Assembly (NCBI RefSeq): GCF_000717175.1
Contig: NZ_JNYD01000017.1
Location: 49,529 to 113,528 of the forward strand
Source of the DNA: Pseudonocardia autotrophica
GTDB lineage: Bacteria > Actinomycetota > Actinomycetes > Mycobacteriales > Pseudonocardiaceae
Length of the DNA: 64,000 nucleotides
Direction of reading: 5' to 3'
The position numbers and the translations under genes were made by a program. The notes under the pieces are model-generated. The model saw only the letters and a program-made list of their open reading frames with translations, was not told where the DNA came from and made no database searches. Shown here piece by piece: positions 23,892 to 32,892 of the stretch. How positions within the stretch are numbered: position 1 is the first letter of the stretch; each line of letters begins with the position of its first letter.

Positions 23892-26800
23892 GTGGCGCTG
23901 GCTCTCTACCGGAAGTACCGCCCGGCGAAGTTCGCCGAGGTGGTGGGGCAGGAGCACGTCACCGAACCCCTGGGCACGGCGCTCTCCGCCGGCCGGATCA
24001 ACCACGCGTACCTGTTCTCCGGCCCGCGCGGCTGCGGGAAGACGTCGTCGGCGCGGATCCTGGCCCGCTCGCTGAACTGCGTCGAGGGCCCCACGCCCGA
24101 TCCGTGCGGCGTCTGCGCCTCGTGCGTCGCGCTCGCGCCCGAGGGGCCGGGGAACATCGACGTCGTCGAGCTCGACGCCGCGTCCCACGGCGGCGTGGAC
24201 GATGCGCGCGAGCTCCGTGACCGCGCCTTCTACGCGCCGGCCGAGTCGCGGTACCGGGTGTTCATCGTCGACGAGGCACACATGGTCACCACGCAGGGCT
24301 TCAACGCCCTGCTGAAGATCGTCGAGGAGCCGCCGGAGCACCTCGTCTTCGTCTTCGCGACCACCGAGCCGGACAAGGTGCTGCCCACCATCCGGTCCCG
24401 CACACACCACTACCCGTTCCGGCTGATCCCGCCCGGCACGCTGCGCGCGCTGCTCGAGCGGATCTGTGCCGACGAGGACGTGCGCGTCGAGCCGGCGGTG
24501 TACCCGCTGGTCATCCGCGCGGGCGGCGGCTCGGCGCGCGACACGCTCTCGGTGCTCGACCAGCTGCTCGCGGGCGCCGGTCCGGAGGGTGTCACGTACG
24601 AGCGCGCGGTGGCGCTGCTCGGCGTCACGGACGTCGCCCTGATCGACGACGTGGTCGACGCCCTCGGCGCGGCGGACGGTGGCGCCGTCTTCCAGGCCGT
24701 CGACCGGCTGGTCGAGGCCGGTCACGACCCCCGCCGCTTCGCCTCGGACCTGCTGCAGCGGCTCCGCGACCTGATGCTGCTGCAGGCCGTGCCGGAGGCC
24801 GCCGAGCAGGGGCTGGTCGAGGCGGCGGACGACGAGTTGTCCCGCATGATCGAGCAGGCCGCCCGGTTGGGCCCGGCCACGCTGACCCGGTACGGCGAGA
24901 TCGTGCACGCCGGGCTCACCGAGATGCGCGGGGCCACCGCGCCGCGCCTGCTGCTCGAGCTGCTGTGCGCGCGAATGCTGCTGCCCGCGGCCACGACGTC
25001 CGACGCCGGGCTGCTCGAGCGCCTCGAGCGGGTCGAGCGGCGGCAGGCCATCGCGCCCGAGCCGGGTGCGCCTGCGTTGTCGGGCGGGTCGGCTCCGGCC
25101 GGCGGTACTGCGCCGGTGGCGTCGGGTGGGGATGCGGCGCCGCGGTTCGTGCGGCCGTCGCAGCGGACGAGGAGTGGTGCTCCGGCGGCCCGGCCGGCGC
25201 AGGAGAGTGCGGCGGACGGGGCCCGGCCCCCGCGGGCGGCGGAAGGTGACGCGGCGCCGGGGCAGGTCGCGGCCGGTCGGGACGACGTCCCCGCGCGAGC
25301 GGAGGACCGTCGGCCGGCTGCTGCCGGACACAGCAGCTCGGCGGAAGGTGCGCGCGGTGGCGACGCTCCCGCCCCCGCCGACGCACCAGATCGCGCCGAC
25401 GCATCTGACCCCGCCGAGGCACCTGGCCGCGCAGACGCACACGCCCGCGCAGGCTCGGCCGCCCTCGAGTCAGAGCCACCGGTGCGAGGCGAGGGCTCGG
25501 AGCCCGCGGCGCACCTTCGCGGCAACGCCCCGGGCCGCGAGGCCGAGGCCGACCGCGCGGGCGCCAGCCGCGAGGCGACTTCACCCACGCCCGCTGGGCG
25601 TGAGGCCTCAGCCGAGGCCACCGGACGTGGCTTCGCGGGTCCTGAGACGTCGGGCGAGGCGGCCGGACGTGGGTCCGCGGGTGGCGAGGCGTCGGGTGAG
25701 GCCGCCGGAAGTCGTGAGGCGGCAGGCCAGGAGGGCGTTGGAAGCGGCGCTCCCGGTCGCGCCGCGGCGTCCGAACAGGAGGCGCCCGGCCGCGAGGGAA
25801 CTGGGCGTGAGACTGCCGCCGGCGATGCGCTCGGCCGCGACACTGCCGGTCGCGAGCCTGCTGGTCGTGAGTCCGGTGGTCGCGAGGCTGCGGACCGCGA
25901 GCTTGCTGGGCGCGACTCTGCCGACCGTGGGTCTGCCGGTCTCGAGAGTGCAGGTCGCGTGGGCGCCGGAGCCCGAGGCGCCGGGAGTGCAGAGGCGGCA
26001 GGAGCCGAGAGCGTCGGAGGCGAGGCGCGCAGCGGTGAGGCACCCGGCCGCGAGGCCTCCGCCCGCGAGGCCTCCGCCCGCGAGGCCTCCGCCCGCGAGG
26101 CCTCCGCCCGCGAGACTTCGGACCGTGAGACTTCGGACCGCGAGGCACCCGGCCGCGGGGCTCCCGGACGTGGGACCCCGCTCGAGCGTGAGGCTGCCGC
26201 CCGCGAGACCGCTGGACCGAGGGACGAGCCGCGGCGGCCCGAGGCACCCAGTCGGCCCGACACTGGGGCGAGCGCCGAGGCGCCGCCGCAGCAGGCGGCC
26301 CCGAGCCGTCCGTCGCCCGCAGCGCAGCCCAGCGCTGAACCTGCCGCCCCTGCTGCGGCCGAGGCGCCTGCCGCACACGGTCTCGACGCGAGCGCCGTGC
26401 GGCGTGTGTGGTCGGAGATCCTGGTCGCAGCGCGTCAACGCAGCCGCAGCACGGAGGCGCTGCTGGTCAACGCGACCGTCCGCGCGGTGCAGGACGACAC
26501 GCTGGTCCTGAGCATCGCCTCGCCGCCGCTGGCCCGCCGCCTGTCGGACCAGCGGAACACGGATGTGATCGTCGAGGCGCTCCGCGCCGTGCTGGGCGTG
26601 CAGTGGCGCGTCCGCTGCGAGACGGGCGACGGCGGCGGTCCCGCGCAGCCGCCGCCCCGGCAGGCGGCGCCGCGACCCGCTCCGCAACGCCCGTCGCGGC
26701 GCGAGGCCCCGGAGCCGGAGCGGCCGAACCGTCCGGAGCCGGCGCGACAGGAGCGCCCCGAGCCGCGACGCCCGGCACCGGCGCAGCGTCCCCGCGGTGG

Positions 26801-26993
26801 AAGCGGCTCGGACGACGGCATCCCGCTCCCGCCCGAGCCGCCGTCCGACGAACCCCCGCCGGACGACGAGGAGGCCATGTTCGCCGAGGCCGACGCCTCC
26901 CGCGCGGAGCGCAGCGTGCGCCGCGATCCGGAGGAGGTCGCCATCGAGCTGCTCTCCTCCCAACTCGGCGCCCGCGCCTTCGACCAGCGGTGA
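23892..26993 (+). CDS. dnaX: DNA polymerase III subunit gamma/tau with very long repetitive linker
   Basis: A 1033-residue DnaX, much longer than the usual 550-800. The AAA+ clamp-loader core occupies about residues 1-380: RKYRPAKFAEVVGQEHV, Walker A GPRGCGKTSSAR, zinc cysteines ending CGVCASC, Walker B VDEAHM, and SRTHHYPFRL at the SRC position. A linker of about 430 residues (about 395-825) is made of degenerate five-residue Gly/Ala-Arg-Glu-Ala/Ser repeats. A C-terminal helical domain follows (AVRRVWSEILVAARQRSRST, about 832-851), then a Pro/Arg-rich tail. The GTG at 23892 is chosen because the conserved RKYRP segment follows at once. No slippery heptamer for a short gamma form was noticed. 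Confidence 0.93.
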   Translation: MALALYRKYRPAKFAEVVGQEHVTEPLGTALSAGRINHAYLFSGPRGCGKTSSARILARSLNCVEGPTPDPCGVCASCVALAPEGPGNIDVVELDAASHGGVDDARELRDRAFYAPAESRYRVFIVDEAHMVTTQGFNALLKIVEEPPEHLVFVFATTEPDKVLPTIRSRTHHYPFRLIPPGTLRALLERICADEDVRVEPAVYPLVIRAGGGSARDTLSVLDQLLAGAGPEGVTYERAVALLGVTDVALIDDVVDALGAADGGAVFQAVDRLVEAGHDPRRFASDLLQRLRDLMLLQAVPEAAEQGLVEAADDELSRMIEQAARLGPATLTRYGEIVHAGLTEMRGATAPRLLLELLCARMLLPAATTSDAGLLERLERVERRQAIAPEPGAPALSGGSAPAGGTAPVASGGDAAPRFVRPSQRTRSGAPAARPAQESAADGARPPRAAEGDAAPGQVAAGRDDVPARAEDRRPAAAGHSSSAEGARGGDAPAPADAPDRADASDPAEAPGRADAHARAGSAALESEPPVRGEGSEPAAHLRGNAPGREAEADRAGASREATSPTPAGREASAEATGRGFAGPETSGEAAGRGSAGGEASGEAAGSREAAGQEGVGSGAPGRAAASEQEAPGREGTGRETAAGDALGRDTAGREPAGRESGGREAADRELAGRDSADRGSAGLESAGRVGAGARGAGSAEAAGAESVGGEARSGEAPGREASAREASAREASAREASARETSDRETSDREAPGRGAPGRGTPLEREAAARETAGPRDEPRRPEAPSRPDTGASAEAPPQQAAPSRPSPAAQPSAEPAAPAAAEAPAAHGLDASAVRRVWSEILVAARQRSRSTEALLVNATVRAVQDDTLVLSIASPPLARRLSDQRNTDVIVEALRAVLGVQWRVRCETGDGGGPAQPPPRQAAPRPAPQRPSRREAPEPERPNRPEPARQERPEPRRPAPAQRPRGGSGSDDGIPLPPEPPSDEPPPDDEEAMFAEADASRAERSVRRDPEEVAIELLSSQLGARAFDQR
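26051..26140 (+). repeat. 15-bp minisatellite inside dnaX
   Basis: Units of CGAGGCCTCCGCCCG start at 26051, 26066, 26081 and 26096, followed by two diverged units (CGAGACTTCGGACCG type). They encode ASARE-type pentapeptides and keep the frame. Confidence 0.85.
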
Positions 26994-27520
26994 CCCCGCC
27001 CGACCAGCCGCCTCCCGGCCGACGCTGACGAACCGAGCACCACTCGCACACCCGTTCGCGCTTGGATCGCAGCGCACCAAGATCAGTGTGGGCGGCACGA
27101 GAACATGCAGCGTGGTGCAGCAGCGTGTCGTTCGGATCGATCACCGCCACGGTGATGGCTACGAGCGCCACCTGAGTGCGCGTCTAGCAACCGCAGTGTC
27201 ACCCTCGGATTGATCACGGCGCTCAGCACGTGTGTGCGGATCCGCGGGCGCTACCAACGACCCACTGAGCAGCCTGCGCCAGTCCCGACAGGGCTGTCGG
27301 CCCTGCTCGCGAACCGGCACGGCGCTCGACACCAGCTCAGCGGCGGGCGAGGTGACAACGGTGTGTGCGAGCTGTCGCCGTCTGCATGATCGCGGGTTGA
27401 GGAGCGGAATCCGCGCTCACCGCGGAGCGCGCTCCCCAACTGGCGATCATGGCTGAAAGGACATGCAGGTTGCGGTGCCTCAGCCGCTCCAGTGCGGCTG
27501 CTGCACCACATCCCGCCCCA
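26994..27520. other. Non-coding stretch after dnaX
   Basis: About 530 bases with base composition less GC-rich than the genes around it. I see no frame with a credible start and no family match. A 74-codon plus-strand frame (27232-27456) exists but reads like noise. The one structured element is the palindrome at 27385-27451. Confidence 0.5.
27385..27451. repeat. 67-nt imperfect palindrome
   Basis: Outer arms CATGATCGC (27385-27393) and GCGATCATG (27443-27451) are perfect. Inner parts also match (GTTG, GGAGCG, CCGCG blocks) with scattered mismatches, leaving a very short centre. It resembles a REP or MITE-like element more than a simple terminator. Confidence 0.6.
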
Positions 27521-27696
27521 GCGCGACTCGCGGGGGATGTAGGGCGCGACCTGCGGGGGTGCAGGGCGCGAGCCGCGGGGGTGCAGGGCCCGACTCGGTT
27601 GCTGGAAGTCCCGACTCGCGGTGCTGGATCTCCCGACTCGCGGGGCCAGAACTCCCGACTCGCGGTGCTGGATCTCCCGACTCGCGTCGTCAGAGG
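27521..27696. repeat. Eight-unit tandem array, period about 22 bp
   Basis: The core CGACTCGCGG or close variants recurs with starts at 27524, 27547, 27569, 27591, 27612, 27634, 27656 and 27678, so spacing is 21-23 bp. Units 5 and 7 are identical. Unit 8 runs into the stop codon of the minus-strand S9 peptidase at 27690. Confidence 0.85.
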
Positions 27697-29414
27697 TGGG
27701 AGAGAAGCTCTACACCCCTCCCGAATGCTGTGATCTTGTTCTCCCGCTTGTCGGGGCCGTGGCCCTCGTCCGGGAAGATCAGCAGCTCGGCGCCGGTGGC
27801 CTCGGCGATCTGCCGCGCCTCGGAGACCGGGACCCTCGGGTCGTTCTCTCCGTGCACCACGAGCAGCGGCGCGCGGATCTCCTCGACCCGCGTGAGCGGT
27901 GACGCGGCGGCGAGGAAGGTGGGGTCGGAGCCGTACTCGCGTTCCCGGAACGCCCGCCGGTGCGGCGCGGTGTTCTGCAGGAACGTGACCAGGCTGGACA
28001 TGCCCGCGATGTCGACCCCCGCGGCCCACCGCTCCGGCTGGAAGGCCAGCCCGAGCAGCACCAGGTAGCCGCCGTACGACCGCCCCCACAGCGCCGCGCG
28101 CGCCGGGTCGCAGCCGAGTCCGGGCAGGGCGTCGTGCAGGGCCGCGAGGTCGAGCAGGACGTCGAGGCGCCGCTCCCGGTCGTCGGCGGAGTACCAGCGC
28201 TTCCCGAACCCGGTGGAGCCGCGCACGTTCGGCACCAGCACCGTGTGCCCGGCGGCGACGAGCAGCTGCACCACCGGGTCGAAGCTGCGCACCGCCTGGC
28301 TCTCCGGCCCCCCGTGCAGCACGACGACCGCCGACCCGTCCGGCGACGCGGGCCGGTACACCGCGCACGGCACCCGCTCGCCGTCCGACGCCGGCACCCG
28401 CACGTCCACGGGGTGCACGAACGGCGGTCCCTCCCACGCCGCGACGGTGCGGGTCAGCGGGGTGGCCTCCCCCGAGGCGAGGTCGAGCAGCACCACGTCG
28501 CCAGGTGTGTCCGGCGCGGTGAACGAGAGCGCCGCGTACCGGCCCGACGGCGAGAAGACCGGCGGGGTCCGCGTGACCACCCCGTCGACCGGCAGTGCGA
28601 CGGTCGTCCGCGGCTCCCCGGTCGCGGCGTCGTGCAGCCGGAGTGTGTCGACGCCCTCGGCGGACCGCACCACCAGGAGCGTGCCGCCGTCCGGGGTGAG
28701 CAGGCCGAGGAGGTCGGCGTCGTCGTCCGCGGCGAGCCAGGAGCCGCCGAGCAGCGCGACGCCGATGCGGTCCCGGCCCGCGTCCGTGCTGACGACGACC
28801 TCGTCCCCGGCGAACTGCGGCCGCACGAACCGTGCGCCCTCGGCGAGCACGTGCACGCGCCCGCCCTCGGTCTCCGGCATGGTGTCGACGGCCAGCAACC
28901 GGTCGGTCATCGCCGCCTCGCCCGCCACCGTGACGAGCAGCCGGCGCCCCTCCGCGTCGGCCGCGACCTCGCCGATCGGCGTGCCACCGGCCAGCACGGT
29001 CTCCTCGGCCCCGGCGTCGACCCCGTGGATCACGAGATCGAACGCGACGCCGTCGGACCGGTTGGTCATGTAGACCACGCGGCCCGGCAGCACGGCGAGC
29101 AGCAGGTTCACGTGGTCCGGGTCGTCGACCAGCGGGGTGAGCTCGCCGGTCGCGAGGTCCAGCAGGCTGAGCTGGGCGCGCTCGTCGCCACCCCGGTCGT
29201 GCTCGACGACGACCCGGCGCTCGCCCGGCAGGTACCGCCCCCGGCAGGGGCTGTCGAAGGCGGTGAGCGGGGTCGCGCTGCCGTCCGGGGCGAGTTCGAC
29301 GAGCTGGACGGAGCCGGAGGCGTCGCCGCCGGCGAGGACCCGGCCGGAGTCGTCGACGTCGAAGGCCCGCCAGGTGGGGAGCGCGAGGAGCTGTTCGGCG
29401 TGCACCGCGGGCAC
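27690..29414 (-). CDS. S9 family peptidase (prolyl oligopeptidase-like)
   Basis: A 574-residue two-domain serine peptidase. The first 330 residues are WD/beta-propeller-like repeats ([37 protein letters not shown]). The alpha/beta-hydrolase domain follows: [11 protein letters not shown] near residue 367, [12 protein letters not shown], nucleophile elbow [14 protein letters not shown] near residue 466, Asp in [12 protein letters not shown] and His in [10 protein letters not shown]. No signal peptide is seen, so it is probably cytoplasmic. The GTG at 29414 is used; an in-frame GTG lies at 29405. Its 3' end abuts the 22-bp array. Confidence 0.85.
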   Translation of the reverse strand: MPAVHAEQLLALPTWRAFDVDDSGRVLAGGDASGSVQLVELAPDGSATPLTAFDSPCRGRYLPGERRVVVEHDRGGDERAQLSLLDLATGELTPLVDDPDHVNLLLAVLPGRVVYMTNRSDGVAFDLVIHGVDAGAEETVLAGGTPIGEVAADAEGRRLLVTVAGEAAMTDRLLAVDTMPETEGGRVHVLAEGARFVRPQFAGDEVVVSTDAGRDRIGVALLGGSWLAADDDADLLGLLTPDGGTLLVVRSAEGVDTLRLHDAATGEPRTTVALPVDGVVTRTPPVFSPSGRYAALSFTAPDTPGDVVLLDLASGEATPLTRTVAAWEGPPFVHPVDVRVPASDGERVPCAVYRPASPDGSAVVVLHGGPESQAVRSFDPVVQLLVAAGHTVLVPNVRGSTGFGKRWYSADDRERRLDVLLDLAALHDALPGLGCDPARAALWGRSYGGYLVLLGLAFQPERWAAGVDIAGMSSLVTFLQNTAPHRRAFREREYGSDPTFLAAASPLTRVEEIRAPLLVVHGENDPRVPVSEARQIAEATGAELLIFPDEGHGPDKRENKITAFGRGVELLSHL

Positions 29415-29426
29415 CTTACGAAAGGA

Positions 29427-30224
29427 TCAGGCCGGCAGCCCGGCGAGGAACGTCGTGATCCCCGCGGCGATCGCGGCGGCGTAGCGCTCCCGCCCCTCGG
29501 CCGACGAGACCACGGCGGCCTCCTCGGCGTTGCGCATGTTCGCGCACTCCACCAGGGCCGCGGGCACCGTGGCGAAGTTGAGCCCGCCGAGGTCGGCGCG
29601 CGGGGAGAGGCCGTCCCGGCCGATGTAGTCGCTGGTCGGGAAGCCGTCGGCGCGCAGCGCGTCGCGCAGGTCGCGGGCGAGATCGACGGCGGGGCCGGAC
29701 TGCGCGTCGTTGAGCGGCGGCGAGGAGTAGGCGACGTGGAAGCCGCGCCCGGAGGCGGCGGCGCCGTCCGCGTGCAGCGAGACGAGCAGGTCGGCGCCGG
29801 CCTCCTGACCGGCCTTGCCGCGCTCGTCGACGCAGGGGCCCACGCCGTCGTCGGAGGTCCGGGTGAGCACGACGGCGACGCCGGCGGCCTCGAGGTGGGC
29901 GCGGACCCGTGCGGCCAGGTCCCAGGTGAAGGCGTGCTCGGGGTAGCCGGCGTCGGTCGAGGTGCCGGTCGTGTTGCAGGCCTTGGTGCCGCCGCGGCCG
30001 TCGGGGACCTGGCGGGTGACGGCCGCTCGGGCGGATCCGTTGCCGCCGTTGTGCCCGGGGTCGAGGACGACCGTGCGCGTGGGGGCCGCCGGCGCGGGCG
30101 ACGCGGCGACGCTGCTGGTCGGGACGGCCACGGAGGGCGCCGGGGCCGCGGGCCCGGCGGCCGTGCAGGCGACCAGCAGGAGCAGGGCCGGCGTCAGGAC
30201 GAGGGCGCGACGCGGGGCGGACAC
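29427..30224 (-). CDS. N-acetylmuramoyl-L-alanine amidase, exported
   Basis: A 265-residue exported zinc amidase of the Amidase_3 type. The N-terminus has a signal sequence ending in LLLLVAC, which fits a lipobox, followed by an Ala/Pro/Ser linker to about residue 48. The catalytic domain shows [10 protein letters not shown] (zinc His), a Glu in [22 protein letters not shown] (zinc His) and [14 protein letters not shown] (catalytic Glu). A homologue lies beside ybaB and recR in mycobacteria (Rv3717), which supports the assignment. It cuts the stem peptide from muramic acid. It is divergent from ybaB. Confidence 0.85.
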   Translation of the reverse strand: MSAPRRALVLTPALLLLVACTAAGPAAPAPSVAVPTSSVAASPAPAAPTRTVVLDPGHNGGNGSARAAVTRQVPDGRGGTKACNTTGTSTDAGYPEHAFTWDLAARVRAHLEAAGVAVVLTRTSDDGVGPCVDERGKAGQEAGADLLVSLHADGAAASGRGFHVAYSSPPLNDAQSGPAVDLARDLRDALRADGFPTSDYIGRDGLSPRADLGGLNFATVPAALVECANMRNAEEAAVVSSAEGRERYAAAIAAGITTFLAGLPA

Positions 30225-30296
30225 GGCGGACAGCGTGTCACGGCTACCCTGGGTCGCGAGACCGCACACGCGGGCGAGACCTCGAGGAGTGTTCTG

Positions 30297-30638
30297 GTGC
30301 AACCGGGTGGTCAGCCGGACATGTCGATGATCCTGCAGCAGGCGCAGAAGATGCAGGAACAGCTCATGACGGCGCAGCAGGAGCTCGCCGAGGCCGAGGT
30401 GACCGGCCAGGCGGGCAACGGGCTCGTGCGTGTCACCCAGACGGCGGCGGGCGAGATCCGCCGCGTCGAGATCGATCCGAAGATCGTGGACCCCGAGGAC
30501 GTCGAGACCCTGCAGGACCTGCTGGTGGGCGCCATCCAGGACGCCTCCCGCGCCGCGCAGGAGCTGCAGGCCGAGAAGATGGGCCCGCTCACCGGCGGCC
30601 TGGGCGACCTCGGCGGATTCGGCCTCCCCGGCGTCTGA
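30297..30638 (+). CDS. YbaB/EbfC family nucleoid-associated protein
   Basis: A 113-residue DNA-binding dimer of the YbaB family. It has a long N-terminal helix ([20 protein letters not shown]), the strand-turn core [27 protein letters not shown] and the second helix [19 protein letters not shown]. It binds DNA without strict sequence preference. The GTG at 30297 follows GAGGAG with good spacing. recR starts two bases after its stop, so the two are co-translated, the order dnaX-ybaB-recR seen in many bacteria being interrupted here by two minus-strand genes. Confidence 0.9.
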   Translation: MQPGGQPDMSMILQQAQKMQEQLMTAQQELAEAEVTGQAGNGLVRVTQTAAGEIRRVEIDPKIVDPEDVETLQDLLVGAIQDASRAAQELQAEKMGPLTGGLGDLGGFGLPGV

Positions 30639-30639
30639 C

Positions 30640-31260
30640 GTGTTCGAGGGACCGGTCCAGGACCTGATCGACGAGCTGGGCCGGCTGCCCGGCATCGGTC
30701 CGAAGAGCGCGCAGCGCATCGCGTTCCACCTGCTCGCCGCGGACGCCGCGGACGTCACCCGGCTGCAGGAGGTCCTGCAGAAGGTCAAGCAGGGCGTGCA
30801 GTTCTGCGAGGTGTGCGGCAACGTCTCGGAGAACGAGCGCTGCCGCTACTGCTCCGACGCGCGCCGCGACCCGACGGTCGTGTGCGTGGTCGAGGAGCCC
30901 AAGGACGTCCTGGCGGTGGAGCGCACCCGCGAGTTCAAGGGCCGCTACCACGTGCTCGGCGGCGCGCTGGACCCGCTGGGCGGGATCGGGCCGGAGTCGT
31001 TGCGGATCCGCGAGCTGCTCGCGCGGCTCGGCGGGACCGGCCCGGCGACGGACGAGGGCGACATCGGCGAGGTCATCATCGCGACCGACCCGAACACCGA
31101 GGGCGAGGCGACCGCGACCTACCTGGTCCGGCTGCTCAAGGACTTCCCCGGGCTCAGCGTCACGCGGCTGGCCTCGGGCCTGCCGATGGGCGGCGACCTG
31201 GAGTTCGCGGACGAGATGACCCTCGGCCGCGCCCTCGCAGGCCGCCGTGCTCTCTCCTGA
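30640..31260 (+). CDS. recR: Recombination protein RecR
   Basis: A 206-residue RecR of normal length. The helix-hairpin-helix part ([21 protein letters not shown]) covers residues 10-32, a four-cysteine zinc finger [17 protein letters not shown] lies near residue 57, and a Toprim domain follows with [30 protein letters not shown] and [19 protein letters not shown]. It loads RecA at gaps with RecF/RecO. It starts at GTG 30640, coupled to ybaB. It converges on an alpha/beta hydrolase nine bases away. Confidence 0.95.
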   Translation: MFEGPVQDLIDELGRLPGIGPKSAQRIAFHLLAADAADVTRLQEVLQKVKQGVQFCEVCGNVSENERCRYCSDARRDPTVVCVVEEPKDVLAVERTREFKGRYHVLGGALDPLGGIGPESLRIRELLARLGGTGPATDEGDIGEVIIATDPNTEGEATATYLVRLLKDFPGLSVTRLASGLPMGGDLEFADEMTLGRALAGRRALS

Positions 31261-31269
31261 GGCCCTGTC

Positions 31270-32085
31270 CTAACCGGCCAGCACCTTCGTCAGCACCTCG
31301 GCGAACTCCGCCGGGGCGCCGAGGAAGCCGCCGTGGTCGCCGGGGAAGAAGGTCGGCTCCACCGCGAGCCGCTCGGCGAGGGCGGTCGACGTCGGGTGGG
31401 TCAGCAGGTGTCCGGAGTCCTGGCCGATCCCGACGACGATCCGGGTCCGCGCCGCCCGCAGCGCCTCGACGTCCGGCACGTACCGGGTCGTGACCAGCAG
31501 GTCGTGGGCCAGGAACCGCTCGGCGTCGCGCATGTCCTGCTCGGACGGCGGCGGGCCGGGCGGGGGCTCGGCCGGCGCACCGGCGTCGTCGCCCACGAAT
31601 CCCGCCGCGGCCATGAACTTGGCGAACGCCGGACCGGCGCCCTCGGCGTGGAAGGTCGCGACGACGTCCTCGGTCGCGGCGCGCCGCGCCTCGCGGTCCG
31701 GCAGCAGCTCGAGCAGCGGCGGCTCGTGCGCGACGAGAGTGCGCAGCCGGTCCGGGTGCCGGGCGACGAGCGCGAGGCCGGTGGTCGCGCCGCCGCTGGA
31801 GCCGAACAGGTCCGCGGTGCCGGCGCCGAGTGCGTCGAGGATCGCGATGACGTCGTCCGCCCGCTGCTCCACCGGGACGTCGACCGTCGGGTCCTCGAGC
31901 GCGCTGTTCGCGATCCCGCGGGGGTCGGTGGTGACCACGGTGTGGTGCGCGGCGAGGGCGTCGGCGAGCGGCGCGAAGTGCGCCGCCGACATGGGCGAAC
32001 CCACCACGACGAGCACCGGGCCGGAGCCACGGACCTCGTAGTGCAGGCGCGCGCCGGGAACGTCGAGCGTGTGGACCTCTGTCAC
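31270..32085 (-). CDS. Alpha/beta hydrolase
   Basis: A 271-residue alpha/beta-hydrolase. Visible are the oxyanion strand VLVVVGSPMSAAHF, DPRGIANS, the nucleophile elbow LFGSSGGATTGLALVARHP near residue 92, VAHEPPLLELLP, and a C-terminal His in FFPGDHGGFLG. The third catalytic acid is less clear, probably the Asp in GIGQDSGH. The substrate is unknown; the nucleophile context resembles small esterases and epoxide-type hydrolases. The GTG at 32085 follows AGGAGGAACC. Confidence 0.8.
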   Translation of the reverse strand: MTEVHTLDVPGARLHYEVRGSGPVLVVVGSPMSAAHFAPLADALAAHHTVVTTDPRGIANSALEDPTVDVPVEQRADDVIAILDALGAGTADLFGSSGGATTGLALVARHPDRLRTLVAHEPPLLELLPDREARRAATEDVVATFHAEGAGPAFAKFMAAAGFVGDDAGAPAEPPPGPPPSEQDMRDAERFLAHDLLVTTRYVPDVEALRAARTRIVVGIGQDSGHLLTHPTSTALAERLAVEPTFFPGDHGGFLGAPAEFAEVLTKVLAG

Positions 32086-32162
32086 GGTTCCTCCTGGTCT
32101 TCGGGGCCGGCAGGGGAGTGACCGTGCGCCGGGCGAGAACTCATCGCACGCGACGGAAAAGA

Positions 32163-32272
32163 CCCGACGCCGCGGTGTGCGGCGCCGGGCCGAAGGTCCG
32201 GACCCGGTCCGCCCGGGCGGACCGCCTTCCCGGTGGGGCCGGTGGGGGCGCCGGTCCCGCTCCAGCGGGACC
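32163..32272 (-). terminator. Three successive GC hairpins
   Basis: Stems are 32163-32173/32179-32189 (one mismatch), the 18-bp palindrome GGTCCGCCCGGGCGGACC at 32206-32223, and 32253-32261/32264-32272 (GGTCCCGCT with AGCGGGACC). They follow the small minus-strand membrane gene and precede the hydrolase start, so they may terminate the former. Confidence 0.5.
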
Positions 32273-32304
32273 ACCGCGCGCAGGAACCCCCCGGCACTGC
32301 GCAG

Positions 32305-32511
32305 TCAGTCGCCGTCGTCGTCACCCCAGGAGTCGTGGCCCGACCGGCCCATGGCGGCCTGCCGGCCCTCCCAGTTGCGACGGCGTTCGGCGGCGACCCG
32401 CCGCCAGGCGCGGGCCTGTGCGGCATCCAGGATGCCGACGACCACGCCGATGACGGCCAGAACACCCAGCCCGACCAGGACGATGCCGATGGGGCCGATC
32501 ACGGGGACCAC
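32305..32511 (-). CDS. Small single-pass membrane protein
   Basis: A 68-residue protein of unknown function. One hydrophobic helix (IGIVLVGLGVLAVIGVVVGIL, split here as IGIVLVGLGVL and AVIGVVVGIL) occupies residues 8-28, followed by a basic Arg/Ala-rich tail (RRVAAERRRNWEGRQ) and an acidic end GDDDGD. The GTG at 32511 gives the shortest sensible product. A GTG at 32595 would add 28 polar residues. It is divergent from the XRE gene across about 380 bases. Confidence 0.5.
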   Translation of the reverse strand: MVPVIGPIGIVLVGLGVLAVIGVVVGILDAAQARAWRRVAAERRRNWEGRQAAMGRSGHDSWGDDDGD

Positions 32512-32892
32512 CTGCCCGACCGACGGCGGGCGACCTTGCTGGACGGGGCTCCGGCACGCGTGCGAACGGCTCGGATGTGGGTCATCGGATGGCACCTTCC
32601 ACTCGGAGTGCTGCCCGGCGGGTGCCGGGAGTCGGTGGGGTCCCTCGGAGCGGGACCGGGGCCGCGGGGCGGCGGGTGCGACGGGCGGGGCGCGGGCCGG
32701 ACGGGGAGATCACGGGCGCCCTCCTTCCCTCGGGGACCCCGGGTGGAGGTGATGCGAACCACTCGGGGTCCAGCTGTGCTTAGATTGCCCGACGGGATGT
32801 CCTCCTGCAATTGCATGGAAGGGTCCACGTGCGAATCACTCGCTCGGAGCATCCGGCCGGTTCCGACGGGTGACCGGGACGGGGGAGGTGGG
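32512..32892. other. Intergenic region upstream of the XRE regulator
   Basis: It holds TAGATT at 32781-32786, a possible -10 without a good -35, and a ten-base palindrome TGCAATTGCA at 32806-32815. The latter is AT-rich against the background and could be an operator site for the regulator downstream. No gene is supported. Confidence 0.35.

Noticed and set aside
24722-26376. Long minus-strand frames (about 490-510 codons) opposite dnaX
   Set aside because: They mirror the repetitive GC-rich dnaX linker, have low-complexity composition and no domain, and lack start signals.
23892-26993. Programmed frameshift for a short DnaX form
   Set aside because: I saw no A-rich slippery heptamer with a following hairpin near the end of the AAA+ core.
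27232-27456. 74-codon plus-strand frame after dnaX
   Set aside because: No ribosome-binding site, unusual composition for a gene here, and it runs through the 67-nt palindrome.
27521-27696. CRISPR-like array
   Set aside because: Units follow each other without unique spacers, units vary, and no cas gene is present.
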